A stretch of DNA of 64,000 nucleotides. It comes from Bos javanicus. Lineage: Eukaryota; Chordata; Mammalia; Artiodactyla; Bovidae. Under the pieces are notes generated by a model that did not search any database, was not told the DNA's origin, and saw nothing but the letters and a program-made list of their open reading frames with translations. This document shows positions 33,095-43,789 of this stretch, in pieces. A program made the position numbers and the translations under genes. Each line of letters begins with the position of its first letter. Within the stretch, counting starts at the first letter, position 1. The stretch covers positions 3,224,001-3,288,000 of the forward strand of contig NC_083876.1 in assembly GCF_032452875.1 (NCBI RefSeq). Direction: 5' to 3'.

Positions 33095-33463
33095 TATCTA
33101 CTTGATGGTTAAAATGACATGTATGTACCTGAAGGCCCTTGATTAAGGTCCCTGAAAAGTTACCTGCTTCATCATAAAGAGAGAAGAATTTCAGAGATTA
33201 AGAAACCTAACAAAACAAAACAAAAACATAAAAGAAAGAGCGCAGGGGGAAAATATTGACACTTGTAATTGTGGTACTACTGGAAGAGTTTTGTTTTATT
33301 ATTATTATTGGCTCACAGAAAGCTGTAAAACTGAAAAACAAAATCACTGAAGCAAAAGGTATGCAAAGATCTTGAAGAGTAAATAAAATAACAGAATTAA
33401 AAAGCAACAGTACCCTAATATACAAATATACATATATGTGAGTGTATTTCTGTGTGCTTGTCT
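33095..33463. other. Anonymous DNA
   Basis: No gene or named repeat was recognised. Confidence 0.5.
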
Positions 33464-33660
33464 CTGTGCTTAGTTGGTCAGTCATGTCCAACTCTTTGAT
33501 ACCCCATGGACTGTAGCATACTAGGTTCCTCTGTCCATGGGACTTTTCAGGCATGAATACAGGAGTAGGTAGCCAGTCTCTTCTCCAGGGGATCTTCCCA
33601 CCCAGAGATCAAACCTGGGTCTCCTCCATTGCAGGCAGATTTTTATCCTCTGAGCCACCA
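33464..33660 (-). mobile_element. Bov-tA SINE
   Basis: Reversed Bov-tA: Bov-A unit (TCAGTCATGTCCAACTCTTTG to GGGGATCTTCCCA) followed by the tRNA-like head complement (GAGATCAAACCTGGGTCTCC, GAGCCACCA). It abuts the BovB starting at 33661. Confidence 0.9.
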
Positions 33661-34177
33661 TGGAACTGACTGTGACTCAGACCATGAACTCCTTATTGCC
33701 AAACTGAGACATAAGATGAAGAAATTAGGGAAAACCAATTGATCATTCAGGTATAACCTAAATCAAATCACTTACGATTATACAGTGGAAGTGGCAAATA
33801 GACTCAAGGGATTAGATCTGATAGAGCACCTGAGGAACTATGGACGGAGGTTCATGACACTGTACAGGAGGCAGTGATCAAGGCCATCCTCAAGAAAAGC
33901 AAATGCAAAAGGGCAAAATGGTTGTCTGAGGAGGCCATACAGATAGCTAAGAAAAGAAGCCAAAAGCAAAGGAGAAAAGGAAAGATATACCCATTTGAAT
34001 TCAGTGTTCCAAAGAATAGAAAGGAGAAATAAGAAAGCCTTCCTCAGTGATCAATGCAAAGAAATAGAGGAAAACAATAGAATGGGAAATACTAGAGATC
34101 TCTTTAAGAAAATTAGAGATATCAAATGAAAATATCATGCAACACTGGACACCATAAAGGACAGAAATTGCATGGAC
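33661..34177 (+). mobile_element. Host BovB LINE, part 1
   Basis: It begins in the SDHELL region at the end of the endonuclease domain and runs through the linker, ending after the complement of the DRNGMDLT-type segment at about 34177. There, the sequence jumps to a different BovB position, and the expected continuation (AGAAGCAGAAGATATTAAG) reappears at 35575. The frame is broken by several indels. Confidence 0.92.
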
Positions 34178-35572
34178 CTAAACAATACACCAGCAAATTT
34201 GGAAAACTCAGCAGTGGCCATAGGACTGGAAAAGGTCAGTTTTCATTCCAGTCCTAAAGAAAGGCAATGCCAAAGAATGCTCAAACTCCTGCACAATTGC
34301 ACTCATCTCACATCTGTAAAGTTATGCTCAAAATTCTCCAAGCCAGGCTTCAGCAATACGTGAACTGTGAACTTCCTGATGTTCAAGCTGGTTTTAGAAA
34401 AGGCAGAGGAACCAGAGACCAAATTGCCAACATCTGCTGGATCATTGAAAAAGCAAGAGAGTTCCAGAAAAACATCTATTTCTGCTTTATTGACTATGCC
34501 AAAGCCTTTGACTGTGTGGATCACAATAAACTGTGGAAATTTCTGAAAGAGATGGGAATACCAGACCACCTGACCTGCCGCTTGAGAAAGCTATATGCAG
34601 GTCAGGAAGCAACAGTTAGAACTGGACATGGAACAAAAGACTGGTTCCAAATAGGAAAAGGAGTATGTCAAGGCTGTATAATGTCACCCTGCTTATTTAA
34701 CTTCTATGTAGAGTACATCATGAGAAATGCTGGGCTGGAAGAAACACAAGCTGGAATCAAGACTGCTGGGAGAAATATCAATAACCTCAGATATGCAGAT
34801 GACACCACCCTTATGGCAGAAAGTGAAGAGGAACTAAAAAGCCTTTTGATGAGAGTGAAAGAGGAGAGTGATAAAGTTGGCTTAAAGCTCAACATTCAGA
34901 AAATGAAGATCATGGTATCTGGTCCCATCACTTCATGGGAAATAGATGGGGAAACAGTGGAAACAGTGTCAGACTTTATTTTTGGGGGCTCCAAAATCAC
35001 TGCAGATGGTGATTGCAGCCATGAAATTAAAAGACACTCCTTGGAAGGAAAGTTATGACCAACCTAGATAGCATATTCAAAAGCAGAGACATTATTTTGC
35101 CAACAAAGGTCCATCTAGTCAAGGCTATGGTTTTTCCAGTGTTCATGTATGGATGTGAGAGTTGACCTGTGAAGAAAGCTGACTGCCAAAGAATTGATGC
35201 TTTTGAACTGTGGTGTTGGAGAAGACTCTTGAGAGTCCCTTGGACTGCAAGGAGATCCAACTAGTCTATTCTAAAGGAGATCAGGTCCTGGTGTTCTTTG
35301 GAAGGAATGATGCTGAAGCTGAAACTCCAATACTTTGGCCACCTCATGCGAAGAGTTGACCCATTGGAAAAGACTCTGATGCTGGGAGGGATTAGGGACA
35401 GGAGGAAAAGGGGACAACAGAGGATGAGACAGCTGGATGGCATCACCGACTCAATGGACGTGAGTTTGAGTGAACTCCGGGAGATGGTGATGGACAGGGA
35501 GGCCTGGCGTGCTGCGATTCATGGGGTCGCAAAGAGTCGGACACGACTGAGTGACTGAACTGAACCGAACTG
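34178..35572 (+). mobile_element. Nested BovB LINE inserted in the host BovB
   Basis: A 5'-truncated BovB that starts just upstream of RT (AATACACCAGCAAATTTGG) and reaches a complete 3' end (CTGAACTGAACCGAACTGAA). It contains the best preserved RT core in the window (34267-35058) and the C-terminal frame 35298-35558 (86 codons). The host BovB resumes directly after it, so this copy is younger than its host. The TSD is at most a few bases and cannot be fixed. Confidence 0.9.
34267..35058 (+). pseudogene. BovB reverse transcriptase core, longest open frame (263 codons)
   Basis: RTE-type reverse transcriptase that would copy BovB RNA at the target site. Visible motifs: RT entry KILQARLQQYV (residues 22-32), QAGFRKGRGTRDQI (40-53), motif A FIDYAKAFD with D76, motif B-like KGVCQGCIMSP (131-141), and YADD at 176-179 (34792-34803). 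All three catalytic aspartates are therefore present. After SDFIFGGSKITADGD the frame shifts at about 35030 where bases of the usual KRRLLLGRK segment are missing, so the C-terminal region is in another frame (35298-35558). The endonuclease domain is absent by 5' truncation. The family protein is about four times longer, so this is a fragment, not a gene. Confidence 0.9.
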
Positions 35573-35679
35573 AATAGAAGCAGAAGATATTAAGAAGAGG
35601 TGGCAAGAATACATAAAAGAACTACACAAAAATATTTTCATGTCCCAGATAATCACGATGGTTCAATCGACTACCTAGA

Positions 35680-35943
35680 GCTGCTGCTGCTGCTAAGTCG
35701 CTTCAGTTATGTCCGACTCTGTGTGACCCCATAGACAGAGGCCCACCAGATTCCCTCATATCTCGGATTCTCCATGCAAGAACACTGGAGGGGGTTGCCA
35801 TTTCCTTCTCCAATGCGCGAAAGTGAAAAGTGAAAGGGAAGTCGTTCAGTCGTGTCTGACTCTTCGCGACCCCACGGACTGCAACCCACCAGGCTCCTCC
35901 ATCCATGGGGTTTTCCAGGCAAGAGTACTGGAGTGGGGTGCCA
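35680..35943 (-). mobile_element. Bov-A2 SINE in host BovB
   Basis: Reversed dimer: GCTGCTGCTGCTAAGTCGC, then the linker GTGAAAAGTGAAAGGGAAGTC, to GTACTGGAGTGGGGTGCC. It sits within the linker segment of the host BovB, between CACCTAGAG-like and AGACATCCTGG host sequences. No clear TSD beyond a few bases. Confidence 0.93.
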
Positions 35944-36839
35944 AGACATCCTGGAATGTGAAACAAAGTTGTCCTTAGAAAGCATCACTATGAACAAAAC
36001 CAATGGAGGTGATGGAATTCCAGTTTAAGTATTTCAAATCCTTAAAGATGTTGTTGTGAAATGCTGCACTCCCTATGCCAGAAAATTTGGAAAACTCAGC
36101 ACTTGCCACAGGACTGGAAAAGGTTAGCTTTCTTTCAAATCCCAAAGAAAGGCAGTGCCAAAGAATGTTCAAACTACTGCACATTTACACTCACTTCACA
36201 TGATAGCAAAGAGATGCTCAAAATTCTCCAAGCCAGGCTTCAACAGTACATGTACCAAGAACTTCCAGATGTTCAAGCTGGATTTACATAAAGCAGAGGA
36301 ACCTGACATCAAATTGCCAATACCTGCTGGATCATCAAAAGAGCAAGAATGTTTCAGAAAAACATCTGATTATTTACTACACCAAAACCTTTGACTGTGT
36401 GGATCACAACAAACTGTTTAAAATTCTTCAAAAGATGGGAATACCAGACCACCATACCTGCCTAGTGAGAAACCTGTATGCAGGTCAAGAAGCAACAGTT
36501 AGAACCGGACATGGAACAACAGACTGGTTCCAAATTGGGAAAGGAGTATGCCAAGGCTGTATATTGTCACCCTGCTTATTTAACTTATATGTAGAGTACA
36601 TCATGTGAAATGCTGGGCTGGATGAAGCATAAGCAGGATGAAAGATTGCCAGGGGAAACACCAATAACCTCAGATGACACCACCGTTATGGCAGAAAGCA
36701 AAGAAGAACTAAAGACCCTCTTGATGAAAGTGAAAGAGGAGAGTGAAACAGTTAGCTTAAAAGTCAATACTCAGAAAACTAATATCATGACATCTGGTCC
36801 TGTCACTGCATGCCAAATAGATGGATAAACAGTGGAAAC

Positions 36840-36897
36840 AATGCAAGTGAAAGTGAAGGTGAAGTCGCTCAGTCATGTCCCTACTCTTTGCGACCCT
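36840..36897 (-). mobile_element. Severely 5'-truncated Bov-tA with TSD
   Basis: Only the last about 55 bp of a Bov SINE (reversed: AAGTGAAAGTGAAGG, then CGCTCAGTCATGTCC to TTTGCGACCC) are present. The 9-bp TSD AGTGGAAAC flanks it (36831-36839 and 36898-36906). Confidence 0.88.
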
Positions 36898-37511
36898 AGT
36901 GGAAACTGTGTCAGACTTTATTTTTGGGGGCTCCAAAATTATTGCAGATGGTGACTGAAGCCATGAAATCAAAAGATGCTTGCTCCTTTTAAGAAAAGCT
37001 ATGACCAAATTAAATAGCATATTAAAAAAGAGACACATGCTTTGCTGACAAAGGTCTCTCTAGTCAAAGCTATGGTTTTTCCAGTAGTCATGTACAGATG
37101 TGAAAGTAGGACTATAAAGAAAGCTGAGTGCCAAAGAATTTATTCTTTTGCACTGTGGTGTTGGAAAAGACTCTTAAGAATCCCTTGGACTGCAAGGAGA
37201 TCAAATCAGTCAATCCTCAAGGAAATCAGTCTTTAATATTCATTGGAAGGACCCATCCTGAAGGTGAAATTCCAATACTTTGGCCACTTTATGTGAAGAA
37301 CTGACTCATTGGAAAAGATCCTGATGCTGGAAAAGATTGAAGCCAGATGGAAAAGGGGATGACAGAGGATAAGATGGTTGAATGGCATCACTGAGTCGCT
37401 GGATGTGAATTTGAGCAAGTTCCTGGAGTTAGTGAAGGACAGGAAGCCAAGGTGCTGCAACCCAGGGGACGGTAAAAAGTCAGATACGACTGAGCGGCTG
37501 AACTGCACTGA

Positions 37512-37859
37512 GTCACCAAGAAACATAATAAATACATACATGTATATCTCAACAGGAATTAATCTGAAGAGCAGAGAAAAGAATGATTGAATTAAATGAA
37601 CACAGCCAGAGTGAAAAGTAGGATAATACAGTGTCTGTCATATGTGCAATTATAGAAGGAAAGGAGATTTTGGCAATAAACATAATTTGAAATAATGGCT
37701 TAGAACTTTACAAACATGATGAAATCATTAACTTACAAATACAAAAAGCTTGGCAATCTCAAGGTAGAACAAATATAATAACTGTAAGCAGAGTACATTC
37801 AATATTGAAAATATTATATTATTAAATTATCAAGATGGTAAAAAAAAAAAAAGGCATAC
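37512..37859. other. Anonymous DNA
   Basis: AT-rich and unassigned; may be the decayed upstream part of the L1 that follows. Confidence 0.4.
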
Positions 37860-38994
37860 ATAAAAGAAAAAAAAATAGTGCAAATGATAACTGACATTTT
37901 TGAGAAACACTGAATGCCAATGTACAGGATTGACAAGTCAATGAAAACATGAGTACATTAAACCCAAAATAAGTAGAATAAGAAGAAATGAGAAAAATAG
38001 AAAATGATAGAATAAATTAATGAAGCCAATGTTTGGTACATTGAAAAGATCAACTGTATTTAAAAAATCTATGAATTTGATAAAAGAAAAATACAAATTA
38101 TCAACATAGGCATTACTTCTGATTCCACAAATATTAAAAGAGCAATAAGATAATATTATGAACATTATGATCCAAACCCAACAAGCAATATGAAAAACTT
38201 CATTGAATAGCACAACCAACAAGGACTGGAAAATATTAATATGGCTGCATCTATTAAAAATAATTTAATTTTATACAAAATTTTCTAATAAATATGCTAT
38301 GTGTTAAGTGATTTCATAAAAGTGATTTCATATTACACATTTAGGCAGGCAAATAATAGCAAATGTATACATCAATTCTAACTGCAAGGTCCAACTTAAC
38401 AATTATATTTCAAAGTTAAGGAATACTAGAAAATTATTCAGGTCAATACCCAACATGAATATAACAGAAATATAATAGAAAAAAAAAGCTTATTAAAAAG
38501 TATTACCAACCAATTGTAGAGCATATTAAAAAAAAAAAAATCATGTCCAAGTGAGATCATAGTCATGGACTGCAACGTTGGTTGCATATGAAAATCTGTA
38601 ATTCATAAATTAACTGCAGTTGTTACAAAATCACAAAATCAATTGAGACATCATAAAATCATCTCAGTATGTGCAAGAAAAACATTTGACAAAATGTATT
38701 ATCCAATCCTTATAAAAATTATCAACAATCTATAAAGTGAGGCTCTTTATTTGACAATTGTCTATGTAAAACATACAGTTAACATTAGACAATGATGAAA
38801 TAGTGAATATTTTTAACAGCAAGACAAACAGGATACCCCCTTTGTTATTAAACACTTTATCAGAGGGTCTAGCTAAGGCAATGAAATGAAATCAAAGGGT
38901 ATAATATTAGAAAGGGATATAAAGATAACTTTATTTTCAGATAATAAAATTATTTAGATAGAAAATCCTAAGGAATCTGGGGGAATAACTGGAG
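37860..38994 (+). mobile_element. Old L1 ORF2 fragment
   Basis: The L1 linker is recognisable in AATTAATGAAGCCAATGTTTGGTACATTGAAAAGATCAA and the following region through CTTCTGATTCCACAAATATTAAAAGAGC. The RT region is recognisable around 38670 (AACATTTGACAAAATG), 38820-38870 (AGACAAACAGGATACCCCC, GGGTCTAGCTAAGGCAATGA) and 38930-38970 (FxDN-type block and AGAAAATCCTAAGGAATCTGG). There is no open frame; an old, highly diverged copy. Confidence 0.75.
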
Positions 38995-39002
38995 ATAATA
39001 AA

Positions 39003-39175
39003 TGCATGAAGCACAAGCTGAAATCAAGGTTGCCAGGATAAATGGTAGTAAATTCAGATATGCAGATGACATCACCCTTAAGGCAGAAAGTGAAGAGGAA
39101 CTAAAGAGGAACTAAACCTCTTGATGAAGGTAAAAGAGGAGATAAAAAAAGCTGGCTTAAAACTAAACATTCAAA
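39003..39175 (+). mobile_element. BovB RT-palm fragment, displaced
   Basis: Matches BovB from ATGAAGCACAAGCTG (just before the palm) through YADD (39059-39070) to ACTAAACATTCAAAA. It is truncated on both sides: the next bases belong to an upstream BovB position, so the order here is downstream segment then upstream segment. Confidence 0.88.
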
Positions 39176-40783
39176 AACAGAAGAACTATACAAAAGAAAT
39201 CTTAATGAACTAGATAACCTGAATGGTGTGATCACTCATCCAGGGCCAGACATCCTGAGTGTGAAGCCAAGTGGATCTTAGGAAGAATCACTACGAACAA
39301 AGTTAGTAGAGGTGATGGAATTCCAGCAGAGCTATATTAAATCCTAAAATATGATGCTGTTAAAATACTGCACTCAACATGCCAGTAAATTTGGAAAATT
39401 AAGCAGTGGTCACAGGACTGGAAAAGGTCAGTTTTCATTCCAATCCCAAAGAAAGGCAATGCCAAAGAATGTTCAAAGTACCACAAAATTTCATTTATTT
39501 CACACGCTAGCAAAGTGATACTCAATATTTTCCAAGTTTGGCTACAATAGTACATGAACCGAGAACTTCCAGATGTTCAACCTGGATTTAGAAAAGACAG
39601 AGGAACCAGAGATCAAATCTCCAACATCCATTGGATCATAGGAAAAGCAAGACAGTTCCAGAAAACACATCTACTGCTTCATTGACAATGCTAAATTTTT
39701 TGACTTTGTGGATCACAGCAAACTTTGGAAAATTCTTAAAGAGTTTGGAACACCAGATCTTACCTGACTCCTGAGAAAGCTGTACACAGGTCAAGAATCA
39801 ACAGTTAGAACTGGACATGGAACAACGAACTAGCTCAAAATTAGGAAAGGAGTACATCAAGGCTGTATATTGTCATCCCTCTTATTTAACTTATATGCAG
39901 AGTACATCATGTGAAATGCCAGGCCAGATGAAGCAAAAGCTGGAATCAAGATTGCCAAGAGAAATACCAATTACCTCAGTAAGCAGATGACACCATCCTT
40001 ACAGAAGAAAGTGAAGAGCAACTGAGGAGCCTCTTGATGAAAGTGAAAGAGGAGAGTGAAAAAGCTGGCTTAAAACTCAGCATTAAAAAAGACTAAGATC
40101 ATGGCATCTGGTCCCATCACTTCATGGAAAATAGATGGAGGAACAATGGAAAGAGTGACAGTGTTTTCTTAGACTCCAAAATCATTGCATATGGTGACTG
40201 CAGCCATGAAACCAAAAGAGGTTTGTTCCTTGGAAGAAAAACTCTGACCAAAAAAAAAAAAAAAAAAGAAAAGAAAAAACTCTGACCAACCTAGAACATA
40301 TTAAAAATCAGAAACATTACTTTGCTTACAAATGTCCATTTGATCAAAGGTATGTGTTTTGCAGTAGTCATTTATGGAATGAGAGTTGGATCATAAAGAA
40401 AGATGAGCACCAAAGGACTGATGTTTTTGAACTGCCATATTGGAGAATACTCTAAAGAGTACCTTGGAATGAAAGATCAAGCCAGTTAATCCTAAAGGAA
40501 ATCAGTCCTGAATATTCACTGGAAGGACTGATGCTGAAGTTGAAGTTCCAATATTTTGGCCACTTGATTGGAAGAGATGACTCATTAGAAATATCCCTGA
40601 TGCTGGAAAGATTAAAGATGGGGACTATAGAGGAAGAGATGGTTGGATGGCATCACTGACTCAATGGACATGAGTTTGAGCATTTCTGGGAGATGTTGAA
40701 GGACAGAGAAGCCTGGCTTGCTGCAGTGCATGGGGTTGCAAATAGTCAGACAGGCCTGAGCAACTGAACAACAACAACATGTT
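39176..40783 (+). mobile_element. BovB LINE, 5'-truncated
   Basis: It starts in the linker (ACAGAAGAACTATACAAAAG) and runs through RT to the 3' end. Many indels; the tetrad tyrosine codon is lost by a 1-bp deletion at about 39979. A poly(A) insertion lies at 40251-40274. No open frame above 75 codons is left in sense. Confidence 0.92.
40237..40288 (+). mobile_element. Poly(A)-only insertion with TSD
   Basis: A 24-bp A-rich tract (40251-40274: seventeen A, then GAAAAGA) is flanked by exact 14-bp copies of AAAAACTCTGACCA (40237-40250 and 40275-40288). Other BovB copies have this segment only once. Confidence 0.85.
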
Positions 40784-42590
40784 TCAGAAGTTTAACCAAA
40801 TTTATGCTTATTGAGAATTCAAACCCTTTTATTTGTAATCAATTTATACTTGCATTTTTTAACACAAAAATTAAAAAGAAGTCATGATCATCCTGATATC
40901 ACATAATTATTAATAATTAACATTCATTAAATGAATAATATATACCACATACTTAGTTAACACACAAATTATCCTGAGACAATTTTCAGTGGAATGAGGA
41001 GCTCCTGTATGCATTGTTTGGCCAATCAGTCAAAAGGGAATTTATCTCAATGGAAGGACACCAAAAAAAAAAAAAAAAAAAAAACAGTAAGACAAAGAAG
41101 CTTCATCAGGCTGGAGTGGGGTAGCAAAGGCAAGTCTTTGGGTTAGCAACTGGATACAGAACCTTTAGTTATTTTAGTATTATATTATTGTGGATTATGC
41201 TGTGCTTAGAAGAACATGTCATCATCAGTGCCAATAATGATCACAGTGATTAGAGAATTAAAAAAAAAGTTACTACACAGTAAGGTTTTACAATGTAAAT
41301 AGCAATCCAAATTACATAAAAGCCTTTCTAGTCAACAACTCAGAAAATAATAAGCATCATTGAGTGTAACTTGTCCAACTATTTGCCATAACTTTACCTC
41401 TCAGTTGTATGAATACTAAGCCATAGAGTTGATTGTGCCTGTAATGTGCCTATTGGGTCAAGTAACATGATTATTTATCTACTATACTGAACAAATTACA
41501 CTTACGAGAGTAGGGCTAGTTCAATTCTCTCCTTGGCAGGGAGTTAGAGACAGGGTGGAATGGACTGAGATTAGTTTTCCAGCCTTTATCAGAATTAAGT
41601 TGCAAAATAGGATTAAAGTTCAATTTTGAAAATGAAAATAATTATATCTGATTTACCTCCTGCTAGCTTTCCTTTAAATGGACAAAATATTATTCTCATT
41701 CTACCCACTGGTAGAGATTTTGAAAATGAGGTAATTTTCTTTACCTTGGAAAATGTTCTGCCTCCCTCTGCTTGAAACTTCTAATGAAATGTTCTTAGTA
41801 ATCTTCACTAATCAGATTGGTTATCTCTTAGAATGATACCTGTGGTTATCATGTCCTGAAAAATAATTATTTTTCCAGTGAAATGCCATGGCTTCCAAAA
41901 ATTATTAATCTCGGCTATAGAGATCACAGCATGGCTTCCAAACAAACCTTCTTGAATCCCGAATCTAAAACTATTATTTGCAGCTGTAACTTAATCCTAA
42001 ACCAAGACTGAGAGCTTATTCTCTGACAATCACTTGTTCCGACATCAAACAACTTTTGAAAAGTTTTGAAAATCAGGAACTGACCATAAGAATTTTAATA
42101 CTTCCATTATTTAATAATGATACTTATTAGTTTTTTTTAGATAAACATTATGAAGTTATAAAATCAGGGAAAATAATTTTATAATAGATAAATATAAATC
42201 TTGTATAACATTTTCAAACTGAGAAAAGCAGAATTACAATGAAGAGTACATCTCATTTAATTTCACACTGAATTTTTACTTCTTAATTTCATTTTTATAA
42301 TGTTTGAAGGTATATAGTTTTACCTCATGGCTAATTATTATTTTCATACTCTTTCACAATATTGAGGTGTCTTAAAAATCATGATTTTTTTTCAAAAGTC
42401 TCACTAGTTTTAAAATAGGATTGTACTTATTTCTTTGCTGTCTTGATTTAAAATTGCATTAGATTTAAATGATTAAACTGCTCCCCTCATCATAGCTATA
42501 ATATTCTAAAATATATTAACTTCAAAATTTTCAGTCTTCAGCGAAACTTAAGAGCAGTGAAATTTTGACACAAAGGATAATTTCTGTAAT
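40784..42590. other. Anonymous AT-rich DNA
   Basis: It includes an A22 run at 41063-41084. No gene or named repeat was recognised. Confidence 0.55.
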
Positions 42591-42605
42591 GCATGCATGC
42601 ATGCT

Positions 42606-43147
42606 AAGTTGCTTCAGTTTAGTTCAGTTCAGTCGCTCAGTCGTGTCTGACTCTGCAACCCCATGAATTGCAGCACGCCAGGCCTCACTGTCCGTCACCA
42701 ACTCCTGGAGTTCACCCAAACTCATGTGCATCAAGTCCGTGATGCCATCCAGCCATCTCATCCTCTGTCATCCCCTTCTCCTCCTGCCCCCATTCCCTTC
42801 CAGCTTCAGAGTCTTTTCCAATGAGTCAACTCTTCACATGAGGTGGCCAAAGTATTGGAGTTTCAACCTCAGCATCAGTCCTTCAAATGAACACCCAGGA
42901 CTGGTCTCCTTTAGGATGAACTGGTTGGGTCTCCTTGCAGTCTAAGGGACTCTCAAGAGTCTTCTCCAACACCACAGTTCAAAAGCATCAATTCTTCAGC
43001 GCTCAGCTTTCTTCACAGTCCAACTCTGACATCCACACATGACCACTGGAAAAACCATCGCCTTGACTAGACAGACCTCTGTTTTTGAATATGCTATCTA
43101 GGTTGGTCATAACTTTCCTTCCAAGGAGTAAGCATCTTTTAATTTCA
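42606..43147 (-). mobile_element. BovB LINE 3' fragment
   Basis: Minus-strand BovB 3' end from GTTCAGTTCAGTCGCTCAG to CCAAGGAGTAAGCATCTTTTAATTTC, where it is replaced by a SINE. About 25 bp are missing near 43075 relative to other copies. A (GCAT)n run precedes it (42591-42605), and 42601-42618 resembles a Bov-A tail. Confidence 0.9.
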
Positions 43148-43343
43148 GTCATGTCAAATTCTTTGCAATCCTATGGACTGTACCCCACTAGACTCTTCTG
43201 TCCAGGGGATTCTTCAGACAAGAATACTGCAGTGGATTATCATGCCCTCCTGCAGCGAATCTTCCTAAACTAGGGATCAAACTTGAGTCTCATGTCTCGT
43301 GCATTGGTAGACTGGTTCTTTACCATTAGAACAACTTGGGACA
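43148..43343 (-). mobile_element. Old Bov-tA SINE
   Basis: Reversed, diverged Bov-tA: GTCATGTCAAATTCTTTGC to GAATACTGCAGTGG, then the head complement with GGGATCAAACTTGAGTCTC. It replaces the continuation of the BovB. Confidence 0.82.
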
Positions 43344-43789
43344 CCAATTTATGTAATAAGAATTGATTCATAAGTCATTGGAAATATAACATTTATAACT
43401 TTTAATATAACTCTTTGGAACACTATAATCTCATTTTTTGTAAATTCTGCATCATATATCAAATAATATGTTTTAAAATGCAAAGATAAAAAAGAGTATA
43501 TGTTTACACATAAAAGATTATACAAAGTCCCAAAAGACTTTTGAAGAAATTCATTAGGAAAGCATGTATAACTGAAAAGAGAGGTGGATGGATAGATAGA
43601 TACATATGTGCATGCATACACATACATTATAACTATTAAAAGGGTGATATTTTCTGTACATTTTTGGCTAAGACTAGAAGTCACTGAATAATACAAAATA
43701 TTCCAAAATGTTATGGTTATTAGGTCTTCTAAGAGAGTCACAGGTCATTTTGGCCATAATAACACAATGTTCATTGAGTATCATCATCA
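43344..43789. other. Anonymous DNA
   Basis: A short GATA-type run (43588-43604) is present; no gene or named repeat is seen. Confidence 0.5.

Larger units (their letters stand above)
35573..37511 (+). mobile_element. Host BovB LINE, part 2 (with two SINEs inside)
   Basis: It continues the host BovB from 34177: linker (AGAAGCAGAAGATATTAAGAAG), then the RT region at 35944-36839 (frame 36399-36608 with MDHNKL and GVCQGCILSPCLFN), and the C-terminal region to about 37511. The palm lacks the YA of YADD (deletion at about 36674). It is interrupted by Bov-A2 (35680-35943) and a truncated Bov-tA (36840-36897). Confidence 0.9.
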
